Shown: positions 9,555 to 18,584, counted from the stretch's first letter. The stretch is DNA of 64,000 nt from Nitrospira sp. (GCA_022226935.1 CP092081.1:978734-1042733), one strand, 5' to 3'. Notes: generated by a model not told the origin, from the letters alone. Numbers and translations are program-made.

Positions 9555-9920
9555 ATGAAAAAGCGATACAGTTCACGAGCGTCAGTACAGAGCACCTGCT
9601 GGTTGTCCTGTGACGGCTTGGTCGGCCAGGCGGAAATGGTCAATCTCTCGGTGCCGGGCTGCCTGCTCACGACGCGCATGAAACTGAAGGTCGGCCAGTA
9701 TGTGGACCTCCGGCTGACGTTTCCCAAGAGCCCCGCACCCATGCAGATCAAGCTGGCGGCCGTGCGTTGGGTCGGCGCCGCGCAGGTGGGCCTCGAGTTT
9801 ATCCGGATGTCTGAGGCGGATCAGGCTCGGTTGCGTTGGTTGGCCGGGTATGTCGAGCAACGGACGCCCCAGGCCAACTGGAGCGAGCCTGTGGTTTGTA
9901 TGAGTCCGGCTTACAGTTAA
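9555..9920 (+). CDS. PilZ domain protein (putative c-di-GMP receptor)
   Basis: This 121-residue protein consists of a single PilZ domain. It starts with the c-di-GMP-binding RxxxR motif (RYSSR, residues 4-8), followed by the N-x-S-x-x-G motif (NLSVPG, about residues 32-37) and beta strands such as VRWVGAAQVGLEF. Both ligand motifs are intact, so binding is plausible. A strong GAGGAGG lies upstream of the ATG. It stands alone and is followed by a 13-bp perfect hairpin. The output (motility, polysaccharide) cannot be inferred from its neighbours. Confidence 0.85.
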   Translation: MKKRYSSRASVQSTCWLSCDGLVGQAEMVNLSVPGCLLTTRMKLKVGQYVDLRLTFPKSPAPMQIKLAAVRWVGAAQVGLEFIRMSEADQARLRWLAGYVEQRTPQANWSEPVVCMSPAYS

Positions 9921-9957
9921 AGCTCGCTGGGAGAAAAGAGAAGCGTGGAGGTGTCAT

Positions 9958-9989
9958 TGACCGGGCAACAGTACATTGTTGCCCGGTCA
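9958..9989 (+). terminator. Perfect 13-bp stem-loop after the PilZ gene
   Basis: TGACCGGGCAACA (9958-9970) and its exact complement TGTTGCCCGGTCA (9977-9989) flank a 6-nt loop. It begins 38 bp after the PilZ stop. No T-tract follows, so termination would have to rely on the stem alone; a protein-binding palindrome is an alternative. The remaining gene-free stretch to 10247 shows nothing else I can support. Confidence 0.45.
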
Positions 9990-10247
9990 CCGCTACCGAT
10001 TCTTCCTTCCACCAAGCAGTTCTTGCCTAGAAGCTCTGATCAGCTGCCAGAATCGCAGAATCCTCGGCCCATTGGATATGAGGTTGCTCTCTTCGCCAGG
10101 CCCGGTCCTTGCTTGACTTCCCTTAAGACTTCACCCCTATCGACCGAAGAGTGATGGTGGGCGGCGCAAGGATTCGCTGCTCGGCACCCTACACCAGAAA
10201 TTACCATGCACGGACCGCGTGGATCTCTGTTTTACCGAGGAGACGCT

Positions 10248-10754
10248 ATGTCTATTTCAAGTGTCGGGTCGTCGCCGGTCCTCCAATGGCTTCAATCGTA
10301 CCTATCCTCCGGCGCTGGATCGTCGAAGGGCACGCCCGCATCGTGCGGCTGTCAGCCTTCCGGTGATATGACGTCTATTTCCACAGAAGCTGCCCAATTG
10401 AATGCGAGCCACGCCTCGCAAGCTGACGATCCTTCACAGGCCGAGGGCGCGACAAGAACCCCAGGCTATCGCCGTCATCATCGTCACGGGGAGGGCGGGG
10501 AGGGGGCCTTCATGGATCGCCTTGCCCAATCGATCATCTCCGACCTTCAGCAGGCGACAGGAACAGGCACACCAAGCGAATCTGGATCATCCACGCCTGC
10601 CACGACGAGCTCTAGCGACAGGGGCGGTTCTTTCGTCGATAAGCTCGCGCAGAGCATTGCAAATGATCTTCTGAGCAAGTATCAGCAGACAACGGGTGGC
10701 GGCAATTCCTCCTCATCACCGAATGCAACCAGCCCAGTCAATGTGATTGCCTAG
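10248..10754 (+). CDS. Small Ser/Gly-rich protein with a duplicated motif
   Basis: The start at 10248 is preferred because GAGGAGA precedes it; an upstream in-frame ATG at 10206 has none. The 168-residue protein is rich in Ser, Thr and Gly, has no signal peptide or membrane segment, and carries two copies of an amphipathic motif: FMDRLAQSIISDL (residues 88-100) and FVDKLAQSIANDL (residues 129-141). A His/Arg patch RRHHRHGEGGEG precedes the first copy, and the N-terminus has a CGC motif (33-35). No known family was recognised. The composition suggests flexible linkers around two short interaction helices. Confidence 0.62.
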   Translation: MSISSVGSSPVLQWLQSYLSSGAGSSKGTPASCGCQPSGDMTSISTEAAQLNASHASQADDPSQAEGATRTPGYRRHHRHGEGGEGAFMDRLAQSIISDLQQATGTGTPSESGSSTPATTSSSDRGGSFVDKLAQSIANDLLSKYQQTTGGGNSSSSPNATSPVNVIA

Positions 10755-10767
10755 AAAGGTACGTGCG

Positions 10768-10807
10768 GTCTCGCGGGGCCGGCCGATTCAGGTCGGTTCT
10801 GCGAGAC
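10768..10807. terminator. Possible bidirectional terminator hairpin
   Basis: GTCTCGC (10768-10774) pairs with GCGAGAC (10801-10807), enclosing an inner CCGA/TCGG stem. It lies in the 63-bp gap between convergent genes. There is no clear T-run, so it is moderately supported by position and structure only. Confidence 0.4.
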
Positions 10808-10817
10808 GCCGTTCTAC

Positions 10818-11444
10818 TCAATAAGGAGATGACCCTCCGTATCCTCCGCCCCGCCCTCGTCCGCCACCCCGCCCTCCACGCCGCGGCGAATCATCCGATG
10901 AGGATCCTTCCGAACGTGGTGAGGCCGTGATACCAGCCTTTGCAATGATTCGGATTTCGATCAGAGCATCGGCGAAGGCTAGACGCTGCACCTGGAGCAG
11001 CGTGCTCGCCACAGTAGGAGGGCCACCATACACCTCCCGGCGAATCTTTGGGCCGACCGTGAGCGCCGGAGGGATATCGGTGACGTAAAGCGTTTCCTCC
11101 AACACATCATTCATGGTGAGATTGAATTGTTGCAGCACCTTTGCCACGTTGGCATAGGCTTGGCGCATCTGCACGTCCATACTGCCCTTCCCGACGATGA
11201 GACCTTTTTCATCCAGGCTCATCTGGCCTGACAGCATCACCAGTCCGTTCGCTTTGACGCCTTGGACCTGCCCGAACTCTCTCTCCCACGACGTGTCCAT
11301 GGAGATGATTTCTCTGGGAGCGGGAGCCCCACCGGTGGGACCGTCCGCTGCGGGATAGGTGCGCTGCGGCCCCATACACCCGACGGTCAATAGGCCGGCC
11401 ACGAGCAGCGCGAAGCGGGAGGGCACGCCGACATAGTTCTTCAT
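10818..11444 (-). CDS. Lipoprotein with RidA (YjgF/UK114) domain
   Basis: From the ATG at 11444 the protein has 208 residues: a lipoprotein signal ending in LTVGC (residues about 15-19), a Pro/Gly linker, a RidA-like domain (about residues 60-175; GLVMLSGQMSLDEKGLIV, QMRQAYANVAKVLQQFNLTMNDVLEETLYVTD, and LLQVQRLAFADALIEIRIIA) and a Ser/Arg/Gly-rich tail. Cytoplasmic RidA deaminates reactive enamines and imines; an envelope-anchored copy probably has a different role, and the usual catalytic arginine context is not obvious. An alternative start is 11474. It is divergent from the DUF748 gene. Confidence 0.72.
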   Translation of the reverse strand: MKNYVGVPSRFALLVAGLLTVGCMGPQRTYPAADGPTGGAPAPREIISMDTSWEREFGQVQGVKANGLVMLSGQMSLDEKGLIVGKGSMDVQMRQAYANVAKVLQQFNLTMNDVLEETLYVTDIPPALTVGPKIRREVYGGPPTVASTLLQVQRLAFADALIEIRIIAKAGITASPRSEGSSSDDSPRRGGRGGGRGRGGGYGGSSPY

Positions 11445-11652
11445 GGCCAAGGTGAGCCTCGCTGGAAATTTCATCTGGGACCGGCAGATTGACAGAGGAC
11501 AGTGTACCTGAAAAGCCTCTGTCAGCTCGACGGCTTCCTCGAACGTCATCATGTGCCGGTTTTTCACTACTAGGGTTCACCCGAGTTGGACCATGGCGCT
11601 GGTTTGATACCCTGGGGGGATATTCCCCCTTACACACGACGGAGCTCACGTT

Positions 11653-13227
11653 GTGCCGACTCGCCCTGTCATCTCGCGCTGGATCACGTGGATGGGTGGT
11701 ATCGCACTCGTCCTGGTGACGGCAGTGCTACTCGCCGCAACAATCGCGGATGAGCCGGTGAGGAAGTATGTCGAAGACAAGGCCAATGCCTCGCTCAACG
11801 TGTATACGCTGCGCATCGGCAAGCTGGACCTGCATCCGCTGACCCTGTCGCTCGATCTGGAAAACGTGACCCTCATCCAGAAGCGCCATCCCGACCCTCC
11901 GATGGCCCACATTCCGAAATGGCATGTCGGCATTCAGTTAGGAGGACTGTTGACCGGAAAACTGGTGAGCGCCCATCGCATCGACGGCCCCTCCGCCGAG
12001 TTGACGCGTCCCCAAGCCAAGAGGGGGATCAAGGAAACTCCTCCGAGCGGTTGGCAGGACATCGTGCGAACCCTCTTTCCCCTGCGGATCAGTGAATTGA
12101 AGGTCGAGCAGGCGCAGGTCACGTACTACGATCATTCCAAGGCTCAGCCGGTGAAACTCACTGACGTGCAGTTCGAAGCCGGCGAGATCAGCAACCGCGG
12201 CGGCGAAGGCCAGGAATATCCTACACCCGTCAAAATGGAAGCACGGCTCCCGCAGGGAGGCCGCATTACAGCCAAGGGTCATGCCAATGTGCTGACCAAA
12301 CCATTGCCGGCCTTCACTGTCGATTTCAATCTTGACGACATCGCGCTCCAGGATTTCGCCGGTCTCGCCGCTGGCTATGACGTGCAGCTCGATCAGGGCA
12401 AGATCACAGCCAATGGCCACGCAGAATACGCCCCTTGGAAACACGTGGCGGATGTGCGGGACATCCGTCTCGAAGGAGTGAGGGCGGACTATGTCTATCG
12501 GCGGCGCCCCACAGATGAGGCGCGCCGGGCGGAAGCTGTGGCTGTGGCTAAGAAAGCGAAGGACAATTCTCTTCTCGTCGTGAATGTGAAACAGGGAAAA
12601 GTCGTGGGCTGCGAATTCGGCTTTGTGAACAAGGCCGCCACCCCTCATTACCGCGTGTTTGTCGGGGAGGTCAATGCAGATCTGAATAATTTCACGACCA
12701 GGTTGCGCGAATCGGCAGGGGGCGAGGCGGTAGTCAAAGCGACGGGGCGATTCATGGGCACGGGACGCAGCGTCATGACCGGCACGTTTCGGCCTGAAAC
12801 GCCCTTCCCTGATTTCGACGTCGGAGTCCAAATCGTTAAAACCGAACTGAAATCGTTCAACGATGTGCTGCGGGCCTACACCGACTTCGACGTGCATCAA
12901 GGCAACCTTTCCGTGTTCAGCGAACTCTCCGTCCGCCACAAACAGGTCTCTGGTTATCTCAAGCCGATATTCAAGGATGTCGAGGTCTATGACCCCGAGC
13001 AAGATACTGAGAAAGCGCGGACAAACAAAGTGTTCGAATCGGTTATCAGCGACATCGTGGAGCTGCTGAATAATCCAAGCCAGGATCAGGTTGCGGCGGA
13101 CGCGGGCATCACCAGTCCGGTAACAAACCCCCCTGCAGAGACCTGGCAAGTCATGAGCACCCTGATACAAAACGCCTTCTTTAAAGCCATTCTCCCGGGT
13201 CTGGAAAAAGAGCAAGGCAAAGCATGA
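11653..13227 (+). CDS. DUF748 domain envelope protein
   Basis: This 524-residue protein starts at GTG with GGAG 8 nt upstream. An N-terminal hydrophobic anchor (about residues 10-30) is followed by long beta-rich AsmA-like repeats: LRIGKLDLHPLTLSLDLENVTL, FPLRISELKVEQAQVTYYD, PAFTVDFNLDDIALQDF and SGYLKPIFKDVEVYDPEQD. These are typical of DUF748 proteins, which are anchored in the inner membrane and span the periplasm; relatives of AsmA are linked to outer-membrane lipid homeostasis. It is followed 33 bp later by topoisomerase IB and is divergent from the RidA lipoprotein. Substrate unknown. Confidence 0.78.
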   Translation: MPTRPVISRWITWMGGIALVLVTAVLLAATIADEPVRKYVEDKANASLNVYTLRIGKLDLHPLTLSLDLENVTLIQKRHPDPPMAHIPKWHVGIQLGGLLTGKLVSAHRIDGPSAELTRPQAKRGIKETPPSGWQDIVRTLFPLRISELKVEQAQVTYYDHSKAQPVKLTDVQFEAGEISNRGGEGQEYPTPVKMEARLPQGGRITAKGHANVLTKPLPAFTVDFNLDDIALQDFAGLAAGYDVQLDQGKITANGHAEYAPWKHVADVRDIRLEGVRADYVYRRRPTDEARRAEAVAVAKKAKDNSLLVVNVKQGKVVGCEFGFVNKAATPHYRVFVGEVNADLNNFTTRLRESAGGEAVVKATGRFMGTGRSVMTGTFRPETPFPDFDVGVQIVKTELKSFNDVLRAYTDFDVHQGNLSVFSELSVRHKQVSGYLKPIFKDVEVYDPEQDTEKARTNKVFESVISDIVELLNNPSQDQVAADAGITSPVTNPPAETWQVMSTLIQNAFFKAILPGLEKEQGKA

Positions 13228-13260
13228 CTGCAGGTCTCGGATGACGCCCACCCATTCACG

Positions 13261-14358
13261 ATGCGAATACTCTCTTCGAAAGATGTCGTGAGGTCGGCCC
13301 GCACGGCCGGTCTGCGATATGTGAGCGAGGGCGTGGGAGGATTCAGGCGAGTCCTGAAACGCGGAGCCAATGCCTACCTCAACGCCTCGGGAGTGCCGAT
13401 TCGCGATGAACGCCACCTTCGCCGCATCCGCGCGCTCGTCATTCCCCCGGCTTGGAGAGACGTATGGATCTGTGACGATCCCAACGGCCATCTGCAGGCG
13501 ACCGGGCGTGATGCGAGAGGACGAAAACAGTATCGCTATCACCAACGCTGGCGTGAAGTGCGGGAGGAAAACAAATATGGCCGGCTGCTCGCGTTCGCCA
13601 GGCTGTTGCCGCGTATCCGGAAGCGGATCGATCGCGACCTCGCGTTGCCCGGTCTGCCGCGAGAAAAGATGTTAGCCACGGTCGTGCGCTTGCTCGAAAC
13701 GACGCTGATCCGAATCGGCAATGAAGAATATGCCAAGACCAACAATTCTTTTGGCCTGACGACGATGCGCGACCGTCATGCCCGGGTCGAGGGGGCGAGG
13801 GTCAAGTTCGAATTTCGAGGTAAAAGCGGGGTGAAACATAGGGTGGATCTCACGGACCGCCGGTTGGCCCGCATCGTTCGACAAAGCCGGGATCTGCCGG
13901 GGTTCGAGCTTTTTCAATATGTCGATGCGGAGGGCGTTCGACATGGCATCGACGCCGGAGACGTCAATGACTATCTCCGGCGCGTAGCGGGAGAGGAGTG
14001 TACGGCGAAGGACTTCCGCACCTGGGCCGGGACGGTGCTGGCAGCGAAGGCCGTGCAAGAATGCTGCCCAATCGGCTCGGCGGCGCAGGCCAAACGGAAT
14101 GTCGCGGCCGCTCTTGAGACGGTGGCGAAGCGACTCGGCAATACCACGACCATTTGCCGAAAATGTTATGTGCATCCGGAAATCGTGCAGGCCTATCTGG
14201 AGGGAGCGCTGTCTCGTTCGTTGACGACGAGGCTCAGGCGGCCGTTTGCGCGCCTGGCAGGATGCTTATCGCCGGATGAGGCTGCCGTATTGGCTTGTCT
14301 CGAACGTCGCCTCGGGCGGAGGTCCGGACGGGCCGTAGGATTGCGCTCATCCGCCTAA
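13261..14358 (+). CDS. DNA topoisomerase IB (poxvirus-like)
   Basis: This 365-residue enzyme relaxes supercoils by transient 3'-phosphotyrosyl nicking. The visible residues align with the vaccinia enzyme: R151 (IRIGNEEY), K188 (FRGKSG), R253 (FRTWAG), N294 at the position of the catalytic histidine (usual in bacterial copies) and the nucleophile Y303 in CRKCYVHPE. The N-terminal domain (GVPIRDERHLRRIRALVIPPAW, residues 44-65) is also characteristic. Length is normal for the bacterial family. All catalytic positions appear intact, so it should be active. It is 12 bp upstream of the hpnR reading frame. Confidence 0.93.
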   Translation: MRILSSKDVVRSARTAGLRYVSEGVGGFRRVLKRGANAYLNASGVPIRDERHLRRIRALVIPPAWRDVWICDDPNGHLQATGRDARGRKQYRYHQRWREVREENKYGRLLAFARLLPRIRKRIDRDLALPGLPREKMLATVVRLLETTLIRIGNEEYAKTNNSFGLTTMRDRHARVEGARVKFEFRGKSGVKHRVDLTDRRLARIVRQSRDLPGFELFQYVDAEGVRHGIDAGDVNDYLRRVAGEECTAKDFRTWAGTVLAAKAVQECCPIGSAAQAKRNVAAALETVAKRLGNTTTICRKCYVHPEIVQAYLEGALSRSLTTRLRRPFARLAGCLSPDEAAVLACLERRLGRRSGRAVGLRSSA

Positions 14359-14370
14359 TGGAGGAAGGAC

Positions 14371-15941
14371 ATGCGTGTTCTTGCCGTGCATCCCGGCCCC
14401 TTGATGTATACCAAGATCTATCTCCGGCTGGAGCCGCTTGGACTGGAATTGGTGGCTGAAGGACTGAGGCAAGCCGGTCATGACGTTCGGCTGATCGACT
14501 TACAAGTGGAATCGCAGGAGGCCTATATGGCTGTCTTGCGGGAATGGAAGCCGGATGTCGTGGCGTTCTCCTGTAATTGCCTCGCGAATGTTCCGGAAAT
14601 CGTCGATCTCGCAAAAGTGACGAAAGCGATCCTCCGCACCTCTCTGGTGTGTGTGGGAGGGCATAGCGCGTCCTTTATTGCGTCCCAGCTCCTCAGTCAT
14701 GCCACCGGCACGATCGATTGCGTCCTGCGCGGAGAAGGCGAAGAAGCGATGCGGATGCTGCTGGAGGCAGCGGCTGAGGACCGGACGGCTCTTGGGTCCG
14801 TGCCCGGATGCGTGACCCTTGAGGGCGACGGGCCGCCGGCGAGATTTGTGCACCGTCTGGATGACATACAGCCGGCAAGAGATCTGCTGCGGCACCGCCG
14901 GAAATATTTCATCGGGGTGTTGGATCCCTGCGCGTCGATCGAGTTCACCAGGGGCTGCCCTTGGGACTGCTCTTTTTGCAGCGCCTGGACGTTTTACGGG
15001 CGAAGTCATCGAGCAAGGAGTTGCAAGGCGATCGTAGAGGACCTCAAACGGATTGCCGAACCCGGTGTCTTTCTCGTAGACGATGTCGCGTTCATCCAAG
15101 CCCAACAGGGACCGCGATCGGGGAGGCCATCGCTTCTCACGGCATTCGCAAACAATACTATTTGGAAACCCGGGGGGATATGCTGCTCCGTAATAAAGAG
15201 GTCTTTCGACTGTGGACGAAGTTGGGCCTCAAATACATGTTCCTCGGGATCGAGGCCATCGATGCGGATGGCCTCAGCAAACATCGCAAGCGCATCTCGT
15301 TGGGCAAAAACTTTGAAGCGCTGGAATTTGCGAGAACGCTGGGCATCACCGTCGCGATCAATCTGATTGCCGACCCCGATTGGGACCGCGAGCGGTTTGA
15401 GACGATTCGCCGGTGGTGCCTGGAGATTCCGGAAATCGTCAACATCAGCGTCAATACACCCTATCCCGGGACGGAAAGCTGGCACACCGAGACGCGGCCG
15501 ATCCTGACGCGCGACTACCGGCTTTTCGATATCCAGCATGCGGTCATGCCGACGCGACTCCCGTTGCCGGAGTTCTATGGCGAGTTGGTCAAGACACAGC
15601 AGGTTCTGAATACGAAACATCTGGGATGGGCGGCTCTGAAAGGGACCGTGAAACTCGCGGCTGGGCACTTATTACGAGGGCAAACCAACTTCGTAAAGAT
15701 GCTCTGGAAGTTCAACAGCGTCTATGATCCCACGCTCCAATTGGCCGATCATCTGAAACCGGTGGCCTATCTGATGGATTTGCCGGAGAAATCGAATGGG
15801 TTTGGTCATAACCGCGTCATCCCGATTCACCGCGTGAAGAGCCGGGCGTACCAGCAACTGGATGAGGAGACGATCAGCTTCGTCAATCGGAGCAGCGGCC
15901 AGGCGATCGCGATGGAACAGCGTTCGTCCGAGAACGGCTAG
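14371..15941 (+). pseudogene. hpnR: Hopanoid C-3 methylase HpnR homologue, frameshifted
   Basis: HpnR is a B12-binding radical SAM methyltransferase that adds the C-3 methyl group to hopanoids. The N-terminal part (14371 to about 15112) has the cobalamin-binding domain (start MRVLAVHPGPLMYTKIYL, then VCVGGHSASF) and the radical SAM cluster motif CPWDCSFC (about residues 196-203). Near 15110-15113, just after codons for DDVAFIQAQQG, one base appears to be missing: the conserved continuation AIGEAIASHGIRKQYYLETRGD is found in the -1 frame from 15114 and runs to the normal C-terminus at 15941. Read together the two frames give a full-length protein of about 520 residues. A true mutation or an assembly error are both possible. 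Confidence 0.85.
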
Positions 15942-16012
15942 AGCAGAGGGATCGCAGACCGTGAGTCATCACTCCTCTCCGGTTACTCAGCGGACGAGGC
16001 TGTCGTTCTCGC

Positions 16013-16513
16013 TCACTGTTTGCTGTGGGCAAAGGCGTGTGCTGCCTGAGTCCCAGTCCATTCGCGATGTGCAATCCGTCTCGCGATCAAGTGATCGAGG
16101 GACCAGGCCCCACCGCCTTCCACAAGAAGCGCCAGGCTCATCCCAATGACCAGCAGATGATATTCAAATCCTTCTCCCTGCTGTTGGCCGAACCAATTCA
16201 TGAAGAAGCCGTGAGGCCAATGCACCATGGTAATGGCTCCCAGCATGATGAGAACATAGCTGGCGGCCACGAAGCGGGTGAGAAATCCGGCTAATAGACT
16301 GAGGCTGCCGATCGACTCGCCGATGATGACGAGAAAAGCGATGAGCCAGGGAAGCCCCATGGTAGTGGTGAAAAATCCGATCGTGCCCGTGTAGCCTTGC
16401 CCCCCAAACCAGCCCAAGAGTTTCTGCGCTCCGTGGGCGAAGATCACCATCGCCAGCATTACACGCAGGATGAGCATTCCTACAGAGGCGTGAGTGGTAA
16501 AGAGCCGGTGCAT
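16013..16513 (-). CDS. DoxX family membrane protein
   Basis: The start at 16513 is chosen because GAGG lies 6 nt upstream. The 166-residue protein has four hydrophobic segments and DoxX motifs: LRVMLAMVIFAHGAQKLLGWFGGQGYTGTIGFF near the N-terminus, IGESIGSLSLLAGFLTRFVA in the middle and HWPHGFFMNWFGQQQGEGFEYHLL before the last helix. DoxX-like proteins are small inner-membrane proteins tied loosely to redox or thiosulfate metabolism; a specific role cannot be assigned. It is preceded by another small membrane-protein gene on the same strand. Confidence 0.85.
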   Translation of the reverse strand: MHRLFTTHASVGMLILRVMLAMVIFAHGAQKLLGWFGGQGYTGTIGFFTTTMGLPWLIAFLVIIGESIGSLSLLAGFLTRFVAASYVLIMLGAITMVHWPHGFFMNWFGQQQGEGFEYHLLVIGMSLALLVEGGGAWSLDHLIARRIAHREWTGTQAAHAFAHSKQ

Positions 16514-16551
16514 GCGCGACCTCAACATCCAACAAGAGCTGTGGGCCGTCC

Positions 16552-16920
16552 TTATGGCGAGAGCAATCGATCTCGTATAAAGCTGAGATGAAATCCTCTG
16601 AACGGCGTCGTTACGATCCGCCTCACGATAAGCGGCATGATGAGAAAGGCACTGATCAGTGTGGTGAAAGCGATTGGCAACACAGCCACCCATAATGTCG
16701 GAGGCGTCCGTGTGAGTTCGGGAAACAGAAAGAGCAAGACGACATTTCCGGCGAACATGAGCAGGACGAAAGTTCCGACACCGCCCCAGAGGAAGGGCCA
16801 GCCTAGCCGCAACAATTCGTCATACCTCGGCTGGTTCTCGTTCATGGCAGAAGGGGAGATTGCCGCCGATCTTTCGTCTTCCCTGATGAGGCCGGTATTT
16901 GATTGGCTCTCGATCGTCAT
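16552..16920 (-). CDS. Small two-helix membrane protein of unknown function
   Basis: The frame is open from 16947; ATG codons at 16947, 16920 and 16845 are possible starts and none has a convincing Shine-Dalgarno. The common part has a hydrophilic N-terminus (NENQPRYDELLRLGWPF) followed by two hydrophobic segments (GGVGTFVLLMFAGNVVLLFLF and LWVAVLPIAFTTLISAFLIM) and a basic C-terminus. It lies 38 bp upstream of the DoxX gene in the same direction and is probably co-transcribed with it. No family was recognised. Confidence 0.5.
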   Translation of the reverse strand: MTIESQSNTGLIREDERSAAISPSAMNENQPRYDELLRLGWPFLWGGVGTFVLLMFAGNVVLLFLFPELTRTPPTLWVAVLPIAFTTLISAFLIMPLIVRRIVTTPFRGFHLSFIRDRLLSP

Positions 16921-16965
16921 GTCGCGACCATACAGAACAGAGTCCATCTGCAGCGCCGTGAAGTC

Positions 16966-18219
16966 ATGCTGTTCATTATGGACCTCCGCAACGTCGATCC
17001 GACACTAGGCGTAACCCTCGTCAGTACGCCTTGCGGCTCTCTTCCGGGTCCGGCCGTCGACGGGTATTCAGTTCTTCTGGCCGATGACAATGCAGACATG
17101 CGGGACTACGTCATGCGCCTGCTCAGCGGGCAGTACCACGTGGAAGCGGTGCCCGACGGGGCTTCGGCGCTACGATCCGCGCTGACTCATCCTCCGGATC
17201 TGGTGCTCGCCGACATCATGATGCCCGGCATGGACGGCCTGGATCTGCTCCGCGCCCTCCGGGCTGAACCCACGACGCGCAACATTCCGATCATTCTGCT
17301 GTCCGCGCGGGCGGGGGAGGAGTCAAAGGTTCAAGGGCTCGAGACCGGTGCGGATGACTATCTTGTGAAGCCATTTGCCTCCCGTGAGCTGTTGGCTCGT
17401 GTGAAGACTCACCTTGAGCTGGCGCGCGCGCGTCGTCGTGTGACCATGGAACTGGGCTCGCGCTTGGCAGAATTGGAACAGGCCAATACGTCTATCCGCG
17501 AGGGCCGGCTTGCGGCATTGAACATTCTTGAGGATGCCGTCGAGGCCCGGGACCGGGCCGAGGGCTTGAACCGGAAGCTGCAACAAGAAATCACCGACCG
17601 CTGCAAAGCCGAATCCGCCCGCAAGGAAAGTGAAGCGCGACTTGCCTCCGACCTCGCCGGCATGCGGCGCCTACACGAATTGCATACAAGAATCGCGACG
17701 GAACACAATGTGAAGACAGCGCTCGCTAAGATTCTGGCTGCCGCCTGCGACCTCACGAGGACTCAGCGGGGCTGCGTGCAGCTTGTCGGTGACGACGGGG
17801 AGCGACTTGAGACGTTGGTGTGGCACGGTTACGCAGATGACAGCCCTGTTCTCCAACATGGTTCCTTCCCCTGGTTACAACCTGTCAGTGATCCGTCTCG
17901 ACAGTGTCTGCAGCGCCTCATCATCCAAGATGTCGCGGGCTGTGCGCCGCTCGCCGGAACCGAGGAACGTGACATCATGCTGGCCGAAGGGGTCTAGGCC
18001 ATGCAGTCAACGCCGCTGATCAGCCGCAGCGGTCGATTAGTGGGTCTACTCAGCACACAATTCGATACACCGCATCGCCCGACCGACGATGAGTTGAAGA
18101 TCATCGATATGCTGGCGTGGACGGCGACAGAATTCATTAACCGTGACAGAACCGATCAGCCGCGGCGAACAAAGAGCGGCGGATCTCGTCGAAAACGATC
18201 GACGAGAGAGAGGGACTGA
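16966..18219 (+). pseudogene. Response regulator with coiled coil and GAF domain, interrupted by an in-frame TAG
   Basis: A receiver domain (VLLADDNADMRDYV, phospho-acceptor D in VLADIMMPGMDG, signature K in DDYLVKPF) is followed by a long helical linker (RLAELEQANTSIREGRLAALNILEDAVEARDRAE) and a GAF domain. The GAF domain is cut by TAG at 17995-17997 (AEGV-stop-AMQSTPLISRSGRLVGLLST); the same frame continues to 18219 with the rest of the domain (RPTDDELKIIDMLAWTATEFINR). The joined product would be about 417 residues. The stop probably replaced an arginine or glutamine codon. The start is uncertain; 16966 is the ATG before MLFIMDLRN. No kinase or output domain is present. Either a recent nonsense mutation or a two-piece gene. 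Confidence 0.75.
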
Positions 18220-18261
18220 TCAGTTGTGCGCCATGGCGAAAGCCACGAGGCCGGAGACCGG

Positions 18262-18555
18262 ATGAAGGTGACGGTCGATCGACAGTTGGTTGCGGCTGAA
18301 TGGCAGGAGCGAGGCTTCAGTTGTGATCTTTGGGTTGATCCGCCGGGGCAAGTATGGGAGGATTACCGCCACGCAACCGATGAATTGGTCATGCCGGTCG
18401 CGGGCCGGTTGGAACTGGAATTCGGAGGGGAGGCTGTGCAACCCGCTCTGGGAGAGGAAGTTCTGATTCCTGCCGGTGTGCTTCACACCGGCAGAAACAT
18501 CGGAGGAACGACTGCTCAGTGGCTCTACGGGTACAGGCGGGCGCAGACAGGCTGA
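18262..18555 (+). CDS. Cupin domain protein
   Basis: This small (97-residue) protein is one cupin barrel: the first motif region HATDELVMPVAGRLELEFGG and second LGEEVLIPAGVLHTGRNIG carry histidine and glutamate residues in the usual metal-binding places. A GTG at 18226 would add 12 residues. Single-domain cupins of this size often bind a metal and act as dioxygenases, isomerases or sensors; no substrate can be inferred. It follows the broken response regulator and precedes the ACT-domain gene by 29 bp. Confidence 0.75.
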   Translation: MKVTVDRQLVAAEWQERGFSCDLWVDPPGQVWEDYRHATDELVMPVAGRLELEFGGEAVQPALGEEVLIPAGVLHTGRNIGGTTAQWLYGYRRAQTG

Positions 18556-18584
18556 TGGACTGACTCACGGAGGGAGAGGAGCCG

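Noticed and set aside
9343-9576. 77-codon minus-strand ORF between nrdJ and the PilZ gene
   Set aside because: No Shine-Dalgarno, composition like translated non-coding sequence, and it covers the nrdJ hairpin and the PilZ start.
11938-13545. 535-codon ORF antisense to the DUF748 and topoisomerase IB genes
   Set aside because: It spans two well-supported sense genes and shows no recognisable domain.
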